From UBA10649 sp963842725 (GTDB lineage: Bacteria; Actinomycetota; Actinomycetes; S36-B12), in the NCBI GenBank assembly GCA_963842725.1, contig CAWJHN010000004.1:1550001-1614000 (forward strand): 64,000 nt of DNA. Reading direction: 5' to 3'. Position numbers and translations under genes: made by a program. Shown piece after piece: positions 36,138-48,203 of this stretch (position 1 is the stretch's first letter; every line of letters begins with the position of its first letter). The notes under the pieces are model-generated. The model was given only the letters and a program-made list of their open reading frames with translations, did not search any database and was not told the origin of the DNA.

Positions 36138-36895
36138 GCCCGGCCCCCGGAGGGCGCGTCCCGAGTGCGGCCCGTCGGGTCCGGGCGCATGCGGCGTGGG
36201 AGTCACGGCTCCTGCTGCGCAACGGCGAGCAGCTCCTGCTGACGTTCGCGATACCGGTCGGCCTGCTGCTGGGCCTCGCCCTGACGTCGATAGGCGCCCT
36301 CCCCTCTGGCACCGATCGGCTCCCCAGCGCCCTGGCAACCGTCCTGACCGTTTCGGTGATCAGTTCGGCATTCACGTCCCTGGCCATCGCAACCGGCTTC
36401 GAGCGCCGATCCGGGGCCCTTCGCTTCCTCGGCACCACCCCCCTCGCACGGAGCGAACTGCTCGCGGGGAAGCTCGCGGCCACCGCACTGGTGACCGGGC
36501 TGTCGGCACTCCTCGTGTGCGCGACGGCGGCCATCATCGGCTGGCGGCCCGCCGCACTGTCCTGGTGGGCGGTGCCCGTGCTGCTTCTCGGCACGGCCGC
36601 CTGCGCGGCGTGGGGCATGGCGCTGTCCGGTCTGCTCAGGGCCGAGGCGGTGCTCGCCGTCGCCAACGGCATCTTCCTGCTGCTCCTCATGTTCGGTGGC
36701 ATCGTCATCCCGGCCCAGGACCTGCCCGGGCCGATGTCCGCAGTCGCCCCGCTGCTGCCTTCGGGTGCCATGGTCGACGCGTTCAGCGACGCTCTCGTGC
36801 TCGGCCAGGCGCCGTCACCCCTGTCGCTCGGCGTCCTTGTCGCGTGGCTCGTCAGCGGGGCGGTGCTGTCGAGTCGGACCTTCCGCTGGTCATAG
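36134..36895 (+). CDS. ABC transporter permease
   Basis: 253 residues from a GTG overlapping the ATPase stop (GTGA). Six hydrophobic segments are visible, including TFAIPVGLLLGLALTSIG, ALATVLTVSVISSAFTSL and VLAVANGIFLLLLMFGGIVI; FGGIVIPAQDLPGPM and PSGAMVDAFSDAL are typical of ABC-2-type permeases, which usually work with one ATPase. Substrate unknown. Its stop codon TAG forms part of the -10 box of ctaA. Confidence 0.9.
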   Translation: MSPAPGGRVPSAARRVRAHAAWESRLLLRNGEQLLLTFAIPVGLLLGLALTSIGALPSGTDRLPSALATVLTVSVISSAFTSLAIATGFERRSGALRFLGTTPLARSELLAGKLAATALVTGLSALLVCATAAIIGWRPAALSWWAVPVLLLGTAACAAWGMALSGLLRAEAVLAVANGIFLLLLMFGGIVIPAQDLPGPMSAVAPLLPSGAMVDAFSDALVLGQAPSPLSLGVLVAWLVSGAVLSSRTFRWS

Positions 36896-36898
36896 GGT
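36893..36898 (+). promoter_or_regulatory. -10 box (TAGGGT) of ctaA, overlapping the permease stop codon
   Basis: TAGGGT includes the permease TAG and ends 6 nt before the ctaA GTG at 36905. Confidence 0.55.
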
Positions 36899-36904
36899 GA
36901 AACG

Positions 36905-37927
36905 GTGATCCCAGGTGCGTGCTCCCCCGCCGTCCGCGGCGTGTTCATCGCCAACCTCGTGGCCCAGACGGGGATCCTCGTCACCGGGGCCGTCGTGCGG
37001 CTCACCGGCTCCGGGCTCGGCTGCCCGACCTGGCCCGAGTGCGTCGACGGCTCGTACGTGCCCACGGCGCGCCAGCCGGAGGCGTGGCACAAGTACGTCG
37101 AGTTCGGAAACCGGCTGCTGACCTTCGTGCTGGTGATCCTGGCCGTCGCGGCAATCGCGGCCGCGCTCTGGGACCGCCGATCGCGGCGTCGCGCGGCCCT
37201 GCCGCAGCGCAACGTCATCGTCGCCCTCGCGCTGATCCCCTTCGTCGGCACATTCGCACAGGCGATCCTCGGTGGCATCACGGTCCTGACCGGGCTGCAT
37301 CCCGCCACGGTGTCCGCACACTTCCTGCTCTCGATGGCCATCGTCGCCGGCAACGTGGCGCTCGTCGTCCGGGCCGGCGACTCGGGCGACCAGCCGATCG
37401 CCTTCCTCGTCCCGTCCGCCGTGCGCGGGCTCGCCTGGGCTCTCGTCGCGGTGAGTGCGCTCGTGGTCGTACTCGGCGTGCTGGTCACCGGCAGCGGCCC
37501 GCACAGCGGCGATGCGCAGTCCGAGAACCGCTTCTTCTTCGACCCGCGGACGATCTCATGGCTGCATGCCGACGTCGTGCTGCTCTTCCTCGGGCTGCTC
37601 ATCGGGCTGCTCGTCGCGCTCACGGTCGTCCGGGCCCCGGCTCGGGCGATCCGCCGGGCCTGGCTGCTGCTCGTGATCGCGGCCGTTCAGGGTGCGCTCG
37701 GCTATGTCCAGTACTTCACCGGGCTGCCGATCGCCCTCGTGACGATCCACGTGCTGGGATCTGGCCTGGTGTGGATCGCGGTCCTCTTCGTGCCGGCGGC
37801 CCTGCGCGTGCGCGGACCTGGGGCGTCAGGAGACGAAGGGGTCGACGGCGACGAGCAGGAAGAGCAGGGCCAGGTACGTGATGGATCCGTGGAACAGGCG
37901 CATGGCGGTCGCGGTCACGTCGGCTGA
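36905..37927 (+). CDS. ctaA: Heme A synthase CtaA, extended into the ctaB antisense strand
   Basis: 340 residues from a GTG. The enzyme oxidises heme O to heme A in the membrane. Eight hydrophobic segments include TGILVTGAVVRLTGSGLGCPTWPECVDGS, HFLLSMAIVAGNVAL and LHADVVLLFLGLLIGLLVAL; conserved histidines are in LHPATVSAHFLL, ISWLHADV and VTIHVLG. The C-terminus runs for 34 residues into the 3' end of ctaB on the other strand; this tail (GDEGVDGDEQEEQGQV) is acidic and low in complexity. A loss of the normal stop codon is likely. Confidence 0.9.
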   Translation: MIPGACSPAVRGVFIANLVAQTGILVTGAVVRLTGSGLGCPTWPECVDGSYVPTARQPEAWHKYVEFGNRLLTFVLVILAVAAIAAALWDRRSRRRAALPQRNVIVALALIPFVGTFAQAILGGITVLTGLHPATVSAHFLLSMAIVAGNVALVVRAGDSGDQPIAFLVPSAVRGLAWALVAVSALVVVLGVLVTGSGPHSGDAQSENRFFFDPRTISWLHADVVLLFLGLLIGLLVALTVVRAPARAIRRAWLLLVIAAVQGALGYVQYFTGLPIALVTIHVLGSGLVWIAVLFVPAALRVRGPGASGDEGVDGDEQEEQGQVRDGSVEQAHGGRGHVG

Positions 37928-38743
37928 GCCGGCGAGCACGCGACGACGAAGCAGGTGCGCCTCCCAGAGGAAGGCCGCACCTAGGGCAGCGGCACCCACG
38001 CCGTAGACCCACCCCATGGGGGCGACGGGGACGAGCAGGAGCGAGACCGCCACCATCACCCAGGCGTACCGCACGATGCTCATGGTCACGACGTCGTCGG
38101 AACGCACCACCGGAAGCATCGGGATGCCGGCTGCCGCGTAGTCCTCGCGGTACTTCATCGCCAGGGGCCAGTAGTGAGGCGGCGTCCAGAAGAAGATGAT
38201 CAGGAACAGCACGACCGGGGTCCAGGTCAGCGACCCGGTGACGGCCGACCACGCGATCAGCACCGGCATGCAGCCCGCCGCTCCACCCCAGACGATGTTC
38301 TGGGGGGTGCGTCGCTTCAGCAGCATCGTGTAGCCCACCGCGTAGAAGGCGATCGCCACGAGCGCGAGCACCGCCGAGAGCGCGTTCGCCATCAGCAGCA
38401 GGATCACCGCGCTCGCCAGCGCGAGGACGATGCCCTGGGCGACTCCCGCGCGCACGCCGACGATCCCCATGGCCGCGGGACGGTGGAACGTCCGCCGCAT
38501 CACGGCATCGATGTCGCGGTCGTAGACGCTGTTGAACGTGTTCGCGGAACCGGCCGCCAAGGTGCCGCCGACCATCACGGCCACGGTCGGCAACAGCGGC
38601 GGGAGCCCCCCGGCCGCGAGGAAGGTGGTGGGAAGTGCCGTTGCGAGCAGGAGTTCCACGATGCGCGGCTTGGTCAGGGCGACGTGTGCCCTGAGCCGGT
38701 CCGACGTGGTGACGGCGCCCTCGGCACTCACGACGATCGCCAC
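37826..38743 (-). CDS. ctaB: Protoheme IX farnesyltransferase (heme O synthase)
   Basis: 305 residues from the GTG at 38743 with GAGGAG upstream. The two aspartate-rich motifs of the UbiA family are NSVYDRDIDAVM (residues ~70-80) and YREDYAAAGIP; many membrane helices follow. It adds farnesyl to heme to make heme O, the substrate of CtaA, which is encoded just beyond the 3' end on the opposite strand. The two genes overlap by about 100 nt, tail to tail. Confidence 0.95.
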   Translation of the reverse strand: MAIVVSAEGAVTTSDRLRAHVALTKPRIVELLLATALPTTFLAAGGLPPLLPTVAVMVGGTLAAGSANTFNSVYDRDIDAVMRRTFHRPAAMGIVGVRAGVAQGIVLALASAVILLLMANALSAVLALVAIAFYAVGYTMLLKRRTPQNIVWGGAAGCMPVLIAWSAVTGSLTWTPVVLFLIIFFWTPPHYWPLAMKYREDYAAAGIPMLPVVRSDDVVTMSIVRYAWVMVAVSLLLVPVAPMGWVYGVGAAALGAAFLWEAHLLRRRVLAGSADVTATAMRLFHGSITYLALLFLLVAVDPFVS

Positions 38744-38858
38744 CCGGTCTCCTCGCGCACTGCATCCCCTGCGGTTGCCTCTCCGCGACGGCCGCAGAGC
38801 ATCAGAACACTGTACCGACGCTTCCCGCGGGTGCTCTGCGCGGGACTTCCCCTGAGGC

Positions 38859-38864
38859 TAGGGT
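38859..38864 (+). promoter_or_regulatory. -10 box (TAGGGT) of tkt
   Basis: TAGGGT is 6 nt before the ATG at 38871, in the divergent gap between ctaB and tkt. Confidence 0.55.
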
Positions 38865-38870
38865 CGGATC

Positions 38871-40973
<2,103 letters not shown>

Positions 40974-40977
<4 letters not shown>

Positions 40978-42521
40978 GCCCGCATCGCGCCCCGGCCACC
41001 CTGCTCAATCCGCTGCGTGATCCCCTCGACCAGCGCCTGCCCCGCGTTGCCGGTCCCTGCGGGCTGGTCCTTTTCGGCGTGACCGGCGACCTGTCGCGCA
41101 AGAAGGTCATGCCCGCCATCTACGACCTTGCCAATCGGGGTCTGCTCCCTCCCGGATTCGGTCTGGTGGGCTTCGCGCGGCGCGACTGGGAGGACCAGGA
41201 CTTCGCCCAGATCGTGCACGACTCGGTCCGCGAGCATGCACGAACGCCCTTCCGCGAGGATGTCTGGAAGCAGTTGTCCGAGGGCATTCGGTTCGTCGCC
41301 GGCGACCTTGACGACCCGGCCGCCTACGAGACCCTGCGGGGCGTGGTCGCCGAGCTCGACACCTCACGCGGCACCGGTGGCAATCACGCCTTCTACCTGT
41401 CGATCCCGCCCGGCCTCTTCCCCGTCGTGCTCGGGCACCTGAAGACCTCGGGACTGGCGGAGGATCGCCCCGAGGCCTGGCGCCGCGTCGTCATCGAGAA
41501 GCCGTTCGGCCACGACCTTGCCAGCGCACAGGAGCTCAACCGGATCGTCGGCGACGTCTTCTCGTCCGGGTCCGTCTTTCGCATCGACCACTACCTCGGC
41601 AAGGAGACGGTCCAGAACATCCTCGCCGTCCGCTTCGCCAACACGATGTTCGAGCCGCTCTGGAACGCCCACTTCGTCGACAACGTCCAGATCACGATGG
41701 CCGAGGACATCGGCATCGCCGGGCGCGCCGGCTACTACGACGGCATCGGTGCCGCCCGCGACGTCATCCAGAACCACCTCCTGCAGCTGCTCGCGCTGAC
41801 CGCCATGGAGGAGCCCCTCTCGTTCGCCGCCGACGACATCCGCGCCGAGAAGGAGAAGGTCCTGCGCGCCGTCACGCTTCCGCGCGAGCTGGGAAAGCAC
41901 ACCTGCCGTGGCCAGTACGCCACCGGCTGGCAGGGGGGCGTCCCGGTGAAGGGCTACCTGGAGGAGGAGGGCATCTCCCCCGACAGCGGCACGGAGACCT
42001 ACGCCGCCATCCGGGTCGACGTCGACAACCGGCGCTGGGCAGGAGTGCCCTTCTACCTGCGCACCGGCAAGCGACTGGGCCGGAGAGTCACCGAGGTCGC
42101 GGTCGTCTTCAAGCGCGCTCCGCACCTGCCCTTCGCCAAGACCGCGGTTCAGGAGCTCGGCAACAACGCCTTCGTCTTCCGCATCCAGCCGGACGAGGGC
42201 ATCACCGTGCGCTTCGGGTCCAAGGTGCCCAACACGACCTCGGTCCAGGTACGCGACGTGACGATGGACTTCCAGTACGGCGAGTCCTTCGTCGACTCCA
42301 GCCCGGAGGCCTACGAGCGACTGATCCTCGACGTCCTGCTCGGCGATCCGCCCCTCTTCCCGCGTCATGAGGAGGTCGAGCTGGGCTGGGAGATCCTTGA
42401 CCCGGTCCTCGACTTCTGGGCCTCGCACGGCAAGCCGGACCAGTACGTGTCCGGCGGCTGGGGTCCGCACGCCGCGTACGACATGATCGCCCGCGACGGC
42501 CACGCATGGAGGCGTCCATGA
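40974..42521 (+). CDS. zwf: Glucose-6-phosphate dehydrogenase
   Basis: 515 residues. First step of the oxidative pentose phosphate pathway. FGVTGDLSRKK is the NADP loop and RIDHYLGKE the substrate-lysine motif. The ATG overlaps the tkt stop. The length and C-terminus fit the actinobacterial Zwf2 family, whose activity depends on OpcA, encoded next. No anomaly seen. Confidence 0.96.
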
Positions 42522-43417
42522 TCCGGTTGGAGGACACCAGCGGCGGCGCCGTAGCAGCCGCCATCGCGGCCGAACGGCATCGAATGGGCTCGCCGGCCAC
42601 CGGGATGGTGCTGACACTGCTCATCCTCTCGAGCGAGGAGGCGCAGGCCGACGCCACGGCGGCGGCCGTCGGAGCGGCGCGTCAGCACCCGATGCGGATC
42701 GTGACCCTCATCCCGCGTCCTGGACGACAGGAGACACGGCTCGACGCCGACATCTCCGTCGGCGGCGACGACGGGCCCGGCGAGGTGGCCGTGCTGCGAC
42801 TGCGCGGCCTGCTGGCCGAGCACGCCAACTCCGTCGCCGTGCCGCTGCTGCTCAGCGACACCCCCGTGGTCGCCTACTGGCCGGCCGGGCCGCCACCCGT
42901 CCCTGCGGACGATCCGATCGGGCGGCATGCCCAGCGACGCATCACCGACTGCGCGGCCGGCGACGACGTCCTGCTGGAGTTGCGCGCCCGGAAGTCCGGG
43001 TACACCCCCGGCGACACCGACCTGTGCTGGACCCGCCTGACGCCCTGGCGCTCCGTCCTGGCCTCCGCGCTCGACCAGCCACCGGGTGGTATCCACCGCG
43101 CGTCCGTTAGTGCCGAGGAGCACAACGCGAGCGCCATCCTGCTGGGGCTGTGGCTGGGCGGTTCGCTCAAGGTGCCGGTCGACCATCACACCAGCACGGG
43201 TCCCGGCATCACCGAGGTCCGTCTCGAGACCGATGCCGGCGACATCACGGTGAGTCGCTCGGACGGTGTGACGGCCGTGCTCTCCCGGCCCGGCGCACCC
43301 GAGTCCCGCGTCGCCCTGTACCGACGCGACCTGGCCGAACTGCTGAGCGAGGAGCTCAAGCGCCTCGACCCTGACGAGGTGTACGGCGACGTCATCGCCC
43401 GGGTGCCGGACGCATGA
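42518..43417 (+). CDS. opcA: OpcA, glucose-6-phosphate dehydrogenase assembly protein
   Basis: 299 residues from the ATG at 42518, chosen because GGAGG lies 5 nt upstream; an ATG four codons earlier is possible. VPLLLSDTPVVAYWPAGPP, CWTRLTPWRSVLASALDQPP and SWLxGSL-like LGLWLGGSLKVPV are family blocks. OpcA activates or assembles Zwf in cyanobacteria and actinobacteria. Overlaps the zwf stop and pgl start (ATGA in both). Confidence 0.92.
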   Translation: MIRLEDTSGGAVAAAIAAERHRMGSPATGMVLTLLILSSEEAQADATAAAVGAARQHPMRIVTLIPRPGRQETRLDADISVGGDDGPGEVAVLRLRGLLAEHANSVAVPLLLSDTPVVAYWPAGPPPVPADDPIGRHAQRRITDCAAGDDVLLELRARKSGYTPGDTDLCWTRLTPWRSVLASALDQPPGGIHRASVSAEEHNASAILLGLWLGGSLKVPVDHHTSTGPGITEVRLETDAGDITVSRSDGVTAVLSRPGAPESRVALYRRDLAELLSEELKRLDPDEVYGDVIARVPDA

Positions 43418-44190
43418 GCCACGTCGACATCCTGCGTCACCCCGACGCCACGGCCCTGGCCGAGGCGGGTGCGGGGCGCCTGATCACGACCCTGGTGGAG
43501 CGGCAGTCCGACGCGGGCCATGCCAGCGTGTGCCTGACCGGCGGCGGGATCGGGCTCGCGGTGCTCGCCGCCGTCGCCGCCAATCCGGCGCGCGACTCCG
43601 TCGACTGGCAGCACGTCGACATCTGGTGGGGCGACGAGCGGTTCCTGCCTGATGGCGATCCCGAACGCAACGAGACTGGCGCGCGCGTGGCACTGCTCGA
43701 TCACGTGCGGCTCGACCCCGGCCGCGTCCACCCCATGCGCGGGCCGCAGCGGTCGGGCGACCTGGTCGAGGAGGCGGCCGAGGCGTACGCCACCACCCTG
43801 GCCGCGCACGCGCGGCCCGAGGATCACGGCCCGGCGCCGTCGTTCGATATCGTGCTCCTCGGCATCGGACCGGACGCGCATGTGGCCTCGCTGTTCCCCG
43901 AGCAGCCGGCCCTGCACGACACGCGCAGCTGCACAGCCGTCCGCGGGGCTCCGAAGCCACCCCCGCTGCGGATCACGCTGACCTTCCCGACGATCAACGC
44001 GGCCCGAGAGGTCTGGGTCCTGGCCTCCGGATCGTCGAAGGCCGGCGCGGTACGGCTGGCGGTCACTGAGGGTGCCGGTGCGTTCCAGGTGCCTGCGGCC
44101 GGCGTGCGCGGCCGGGAGCGCACGCTCTTCCTGCTCGACGAGGCAGCGGCCGCCAAGCTGCCGGCCAGCCTGGGCCGGCCCAGCGCCTAG
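43414..44190 (+). CDS. pgl: 6-phosphogluconolactonase
   Basis: 258 residues. Opens the lactone made by Zwf. CLTGGGIGLAVL, WGDERFLP and LLGIGPDAHVASLFP are diagnostic; the histidine of PDAHVAS is a likely catalytic residue. The start overlaps the opcA stop. Last gene of the tkt-zwf-opcA-pgl unit, followed by a long hairpin 40 nt downstream that probably ends transcription. Confidence 0.95.
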   Translation: MSHVDILRHPDATALAEAGAGRLITTLVERQSDAGHASVCLTGGGIGLAVLAAVAANPARDSVDWQHVDIWWGDERFLPDGDPERNETGARVALLDHVRLDPGRVHPMRGPQRSGDLVEEAAEAYATTLAAHARPEDHGPAPSFDIVLLGIGPDAHVASLFPEQPALHDTRSCTAVRGAPKPPPLRITLTFPTINAAREVWVLASGSSKAGAVRLAVTEGAGAFQVPAAGVRGRERTLFLLDEAAAAKLPASLGRPSA

Positions 44191-44202
44191 CCGGACCGCC
44201 AG

Positions 44203-44230
44203 CCACCCCCGCACAGCCACCCCCGCACAG
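44203..44230. repeat. Tandem 14-bp repeat next to the pgl/rbpA hairpin
   Basis: CCACCCCCGCACAG is present twice in direct tandem (44203-44216 and 44217-44230), ending exactly where the hairpin begins. Confidence 0.8.
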
Positions 44231-44290
44231 TCGAGTGGCGAGGTGTGGCGGCTCGGAAATGCTTCCGAGCCGCCACACCTCGCCACTCGA
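44231..44290. repeat. Long intergenic hairpin, element 2
   Basis: A perfect 28-bp stem (44231-44258 with 44263-44290) with a 4-nt loop ATGC, between the convergent genes pgl and rbpA. Same size, loop length and location past gene ends as element 1 and element 3; its GAGGTGTGGCGG resembles their GAGTTGTCGGGG only loosely. Likely bidirectional terminator. Confidence 0.85.
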
Positions 44291-44311
44291 CGGGGGTTGG
44301 GGTGCGTGGAG

Positions 44312-44647
44312 CTAGGCGCGGCCGCGGATCTTCTCGAGGGCCTCGGCCAGGATCGCCGCCCCGTCCTTGTCCGAGCGCCGCTCCTTCACGTACGCGAGGT
44401 GCGTCTTGTACGGCTCGATCTTGGGGGGAGCCGGCGGATTGTCCTTGTCCGGACCGGCCGGCAGTCCGCACCGCGGGCAGTCCCACTCCTCCGGCACCGC
44501 AGCATCGACGGCGAAGCTGGGACGGGACTCGTGCCCGCGCGAGCACCAGAACGACACCCACATGCGGGGGGCCGCCTCACCGCGCTCAGCCTCCCCCATC
44601 GGTCCCGCACCGACGCGGCTGCCGCGAATCGCACTTCCTCCGGCCAT
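44312..44647 (-). CDS. rbpA: RNA polymerase-binding protein RbpA
   Basis: 111 residues. Actinobacteria-specific activator of RNA polymerase with principal sigma factor. The core WVSFWCSRGHESRPSFA with two zinc cysteine pairs (WCSRGH and CPRCG) and the C-terminal sigma-interacting part YKTHLAYVKERRSDKDGAAILAEAL are typical. Upstream is secG, 18 nt away. The 18-residue N-terminal GSAIRGSRVGAG part matches the RbpA tail that contacts promoter DNA. Confidence 0.96.
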   Translation of the reverse strand: MAGGSAIRGSRVGAGPMGEAERGEAAPRMWVSFWCSRGHESRPSFAVDAAVPEEWDCPRCGLPAGPDKDNPPAPPKIEPYKTHLAYVKERRSDKDGAAILAEALEKIRGRA

Positions 44648-44665
44648 TGTCGAACGCCCTTTCCG

Positions 44666-44914
44666 TCAGGTGCCGGTGCTGACCAGCAGCCCGACGGCGA
44701 TGATGCACGCCGACCAGACCAGGCCAAGCCCGACGGTGAGTCGATCCAGGTTCTTCTCGGCGACGGATGAGCCGCCGATCGACGAGCTGACGCCGCCGCC
44801 GAACAGGTCGGACAGGCCGCCACCCTTGCCGCGGTGCAGCAGGATCAGCACCACGAGAAGAACACTGGTGATGACGAGGACAACGGTCAGCGCAATCGTG
44901 AGCGCTGTGATCAT
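44666..44914 (-). CDS. secG: SecG, preprotein translocase subunit
   Basis: 82 residues. Two membrane helices (3-24 and 60-78) flank LLHRGKGGGLSDLFGGGV, the conserved SecG loop. Part of SecYEG. GGAG is 7 nt before the ATG. It follows tpiA after a 106-nt gap and precedes rbpA, as in mycobacteria. Confidence 0.93.
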   Translation of the reverse strand: MITALTIALTVVLVITSVLLVVLILLHRGKGGGLSDLFGGGVSSSIGGSSVAEKNLDRLTVGLGLVWSACIIAVGLLVSTGT

Positions 44915-45020
44915 TCAGGACTCCAACCGGTCGATGCTCCAGCGAGGCAGCCGTCCGAGCCTGTGGGCCGGACCTGTAGAGAATAGACGCAGGGCTTGGG
45001 GGTCGACCAACTCGGGCTGG

Positions 45021-45818
45021 TCAGGACACCAGGTCGGCCGGGTGCAGCCGGAAGCGGACGATGCCGACGAACTCGTCCGGGTCCAGGCTCGCGCCCCCGA
45101 CGAGGGCTCCGTCGACGTCCGGCTTGGCCATGATCCCGGCCACGTTGGACGCCTTCACCGATCCGCCGTACAGGATCCGCACAGCCGCGGCAACGTCCGA
45201 ACCGAACGTCTCGCCGACGCGCGATCGGATGGCGCTGCAGACCTCCTGCGCATCCTCCGGTGTCGCGACCTCGCCGGTGCCGATCGCCCATACGGGCTCG
45301 TAGGCGATGACCAGTCCGGCCACCTGCTCCCCCGTGAGGCCCGCGAGGTCCGCATCGAGCTGGGCCAGGACGTACGCGACCTGCTCCCCCGACTGGCGGA
45401 TGGGCAGGCCTTCGCCCATGCACACGATCGGCACGAGGTCGTTCCGCAGTGCCGACTTCGCCTTGGCGTTGACGACCTCGTCGGTCTCGCCGTTGTACTC
45501 GCGGCGCTCGCTGTGGCCGACCGTCACGTAGGTGCAGCCGAGCTTCTTGAGCATTGCACCGCTGATCTGGCCCGTGTACGCCCCGGAATCCGGCACCGCG
45601 AGGTCCTGGGCGCCGTACTGGATGTCGTACTTGTCGCCGTCGACCAGCGTCTGGACCGAGCGGATGTCCGTGAACGGCGGCAGGACCGCCACGTCGACGC
45701 TCGCGTAGTCGTCGTCGTTGAGCGCGAACGCCAGCTTCTGCACCAGCGCGATGGCCTCGAGGTGGTTCAGGTTCATCTTCCAGTTGCCGGCCATCAGGGG
45801 CTTGCGGGCGGTAGCCAT
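45021..45818 (-). CDS. tpiA: Triosephosphate isomerase
   Basis: 265 residues. Catalytic residues: Lys in NWKMNLN, His in GHSERR, Glu in AYEPVWAIGTG; the phosphate loop is VRILYGGSVK. GGAGGAGA within the end of pgk is the ribosome binding site; start and pgk stop share one base (TGATG). Normal length. Second-last member of gap-pgk-tpiA. Confidence 0.96.
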   Translation of the reverse strand: MATARKPLMAGNWKMNLNHLEAIALVQKLAFALNDDDYASVDVAVLPPFTDIRSVQTLVDGDKYDIQYGAQDLAVPDSGAYTGQISGAMLKKLGCTYVTVGHSERREYNGETDEVVNAKAKSALRNDLVPIVCMGEGLPIRQSGEQVAYVLAQLDADLAGLTGEQVAGLVIAYEPVWAIGTGEVATPEDAQEVCSAIRSRVGETFGSDVAAAVRILYGGSVKASNVAGIMAKPDVDGALVGGASLDPDEFVGIVRFRLHPADLVS

Positions 45819-47035
45819 CAGGCGTTCTCCTCCAGGACAGTCAGGCCCGGAAGGTTCTTACCCTCCAGGAACTCCAGGCTGGCACCGCCACCCGTGCTGA
45901 TGTGGGTGAAGGCGCTCTCGTCGACGTCCAGGATGCGGACGGCGGCAGCGGAGTCTCCTCCGCCGATGACGGTCATCGCGCTGCTCGCCGCCATGGCTCT
46001 GGCCACGGCGAGCGTGCCACCCGCGTACGGCTCCATCTCGAACACGCCCATCGGGCCGTTCCAGACGACCGTGCCGGCATCCGCGATGCGTGCTGCGAAG
46101 AGCTCTCGCGTGCGTGGGCCGATGTCCAGGCCCATCCAGCCCGCCGGGATCGCGTCCGCATCGACGACCTGCGTCGCGGCATCGGCCGCGAAAGCGTCCG
46201 CGACCACGACGTCGACGGGCAGGAGCAACTCCACGCCCTTCTCCTTGGCCAATTCGATGAAGCCGCGGACCGAGTCGACCTGGTCGGCCTCAAGGAGCGA
46301 GTTGCCCACCTCGAGGCCCTGTGCCGCCAGGAAGGTGTACGCCATGCCACCGCCGATCAGCAGGCGATCCACCCGGGTGATGAGGTTGCCGATGACGCCC
46401 AGCTTGTCGCTGACCTTCGAGCCCCCGAGCACGACGACGTACGGCCGATCGGGATCCGAGAGCAGCTTGCCGAACACCGAGGCCTCCTTGTGCACGAGGC
46501 GACCTGCGGCGCTCGGCAGCAGGCGGGCGACGTCGGTGACCGAGGCCTGCTCGCGATGCACGACGCCGAAGCCGTCGGAGACGTAGACGTCCGCGAGGGC
46601 CGCGAGCTCCGCGGCCAGCGCAGCCCGCTCCTCGGCGACCTTGCTCGTCTCCCGTGCGTCGAAGCGGATGTTCTCCAGGAGGAGGACGTCGCCCGGCTCG
46701 AGCGCCGCGGCCATCGCCCGGGCATGGGGCCCAGTGATGTCGTCGGCGACCTCGACGTCGGCGTCGAGCAACTCGCTCAGCCGGTCGGCCACGGGCTGCA
46801 GGCCGAGGGCGTCGCTTGCAACGCCCTTCGGCCGGCCCAGGTGGGCGACGAGGACGACCTTCGCGCCACGGTCGCGAAGGTACGTCAGCGTCGGCAGGGC
46901 AGCGCGGATTCGACCGTCGTCGGTGATCACCTTGGTGTCATCGGGGCCGTCGGGCCCGTCCGCCAGCGGGACGTTGAAGTCGGCGCGGACCAGCACGGTC
47001 CGCCCGGCGACCTCCAGGTCGTCGAGTGCCTTCAT
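45818..47035 (-). CDS. pgk: Phosphoglycerate kinase
   Basis: 405 residues. VRADFNVPL, LVAHLGRPKG, the hinge regions and VVLGGSKVSDK, IGGGDSAAAV and STGGGASLEFLEGK are all present. It makes ATP from 1,3-bisphosphoglycerate. AAGGGA precedes the ATG, 10 nt past the gap stop; the operon is gap-pgk-tpiA. Confidence 0.97.
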   Translation of the reverse strand: MKALDDLEVAGRTVLVRADFNVPLADGPDGPDDTKVITDDGRIRAALPTLTYLRDRGAKVVLVAHLGRPKGVASDALGLQPVADRLSELLDADVEVADDITGPHARAMAAALEPGDVLLLENIRFDARETSKVAEERAALAAELAALADVYVSDGFGVVHREQASVTDVARLLPSAAGRLVHKEASVFGKLLSDPDRPYVVVLGGSKVSDKLGVIGNLITRVDRLLIGGGMAYTFLAAQGLEVGNSLLEADQVDSVRGFIELAKEKGVELLLPVDVVVADAFAADAATQVVDADAIPAGWMGLDIGPRTRELFAARIADAGTVVWNGPMGVFEMEPYAGGTLAVARAMAASSAMTVIGGGDSAAAVRILDVDESAFTHISTGGGASLEFLEGKNLPGLTVLEENA

Positions 47036-47045
47036 CGGATGTCCC

Positions 47046-48050
<1,005 letters not shown>

Positions 48051-48116
48051 TGACTGCTCCTCGATCGCTCTCCGCCTCGTGGGCGGGTGCAGGGCCGGTC
48101 GCCCGCAAACGCTTCC

Positions 48117-48122
48117 ATCCTA
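48117..48122 (-). promoter_or_regulatory. -10 box (TAGGAT) of the gap-pgk-tpiA operon
   Basis: TAGGAT fits TANNNT and leaves a leader of about 60 nt with a ribosome binding site before the gap GTG. GTAAC occurs twice, 6 nt apart, about 12 nt upstream of the box. No clear -35. Confidence 0.4.
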
Positions 48123-48203
48123 GCGAAGACCGTTACCGAAGTGTTACGCAGGAAGGAACTTTCCCGGACAGGCCCGAGACGTCTCCCGGAGAAGCCCGAT
48201 ACG

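Noticed and set aside
44367..46586. Long plus-strand frame opposite rbpA, secG, tpiA and pgk
   Set aside because: Antisense shadow over four well-supported genes; no family resemblance.
48130..48150. Direct repeat GTAAC-N6-GTAAC near the gap promoter as an operator
   Set aside because: Only two short copies; too weak to call a site without comparison.
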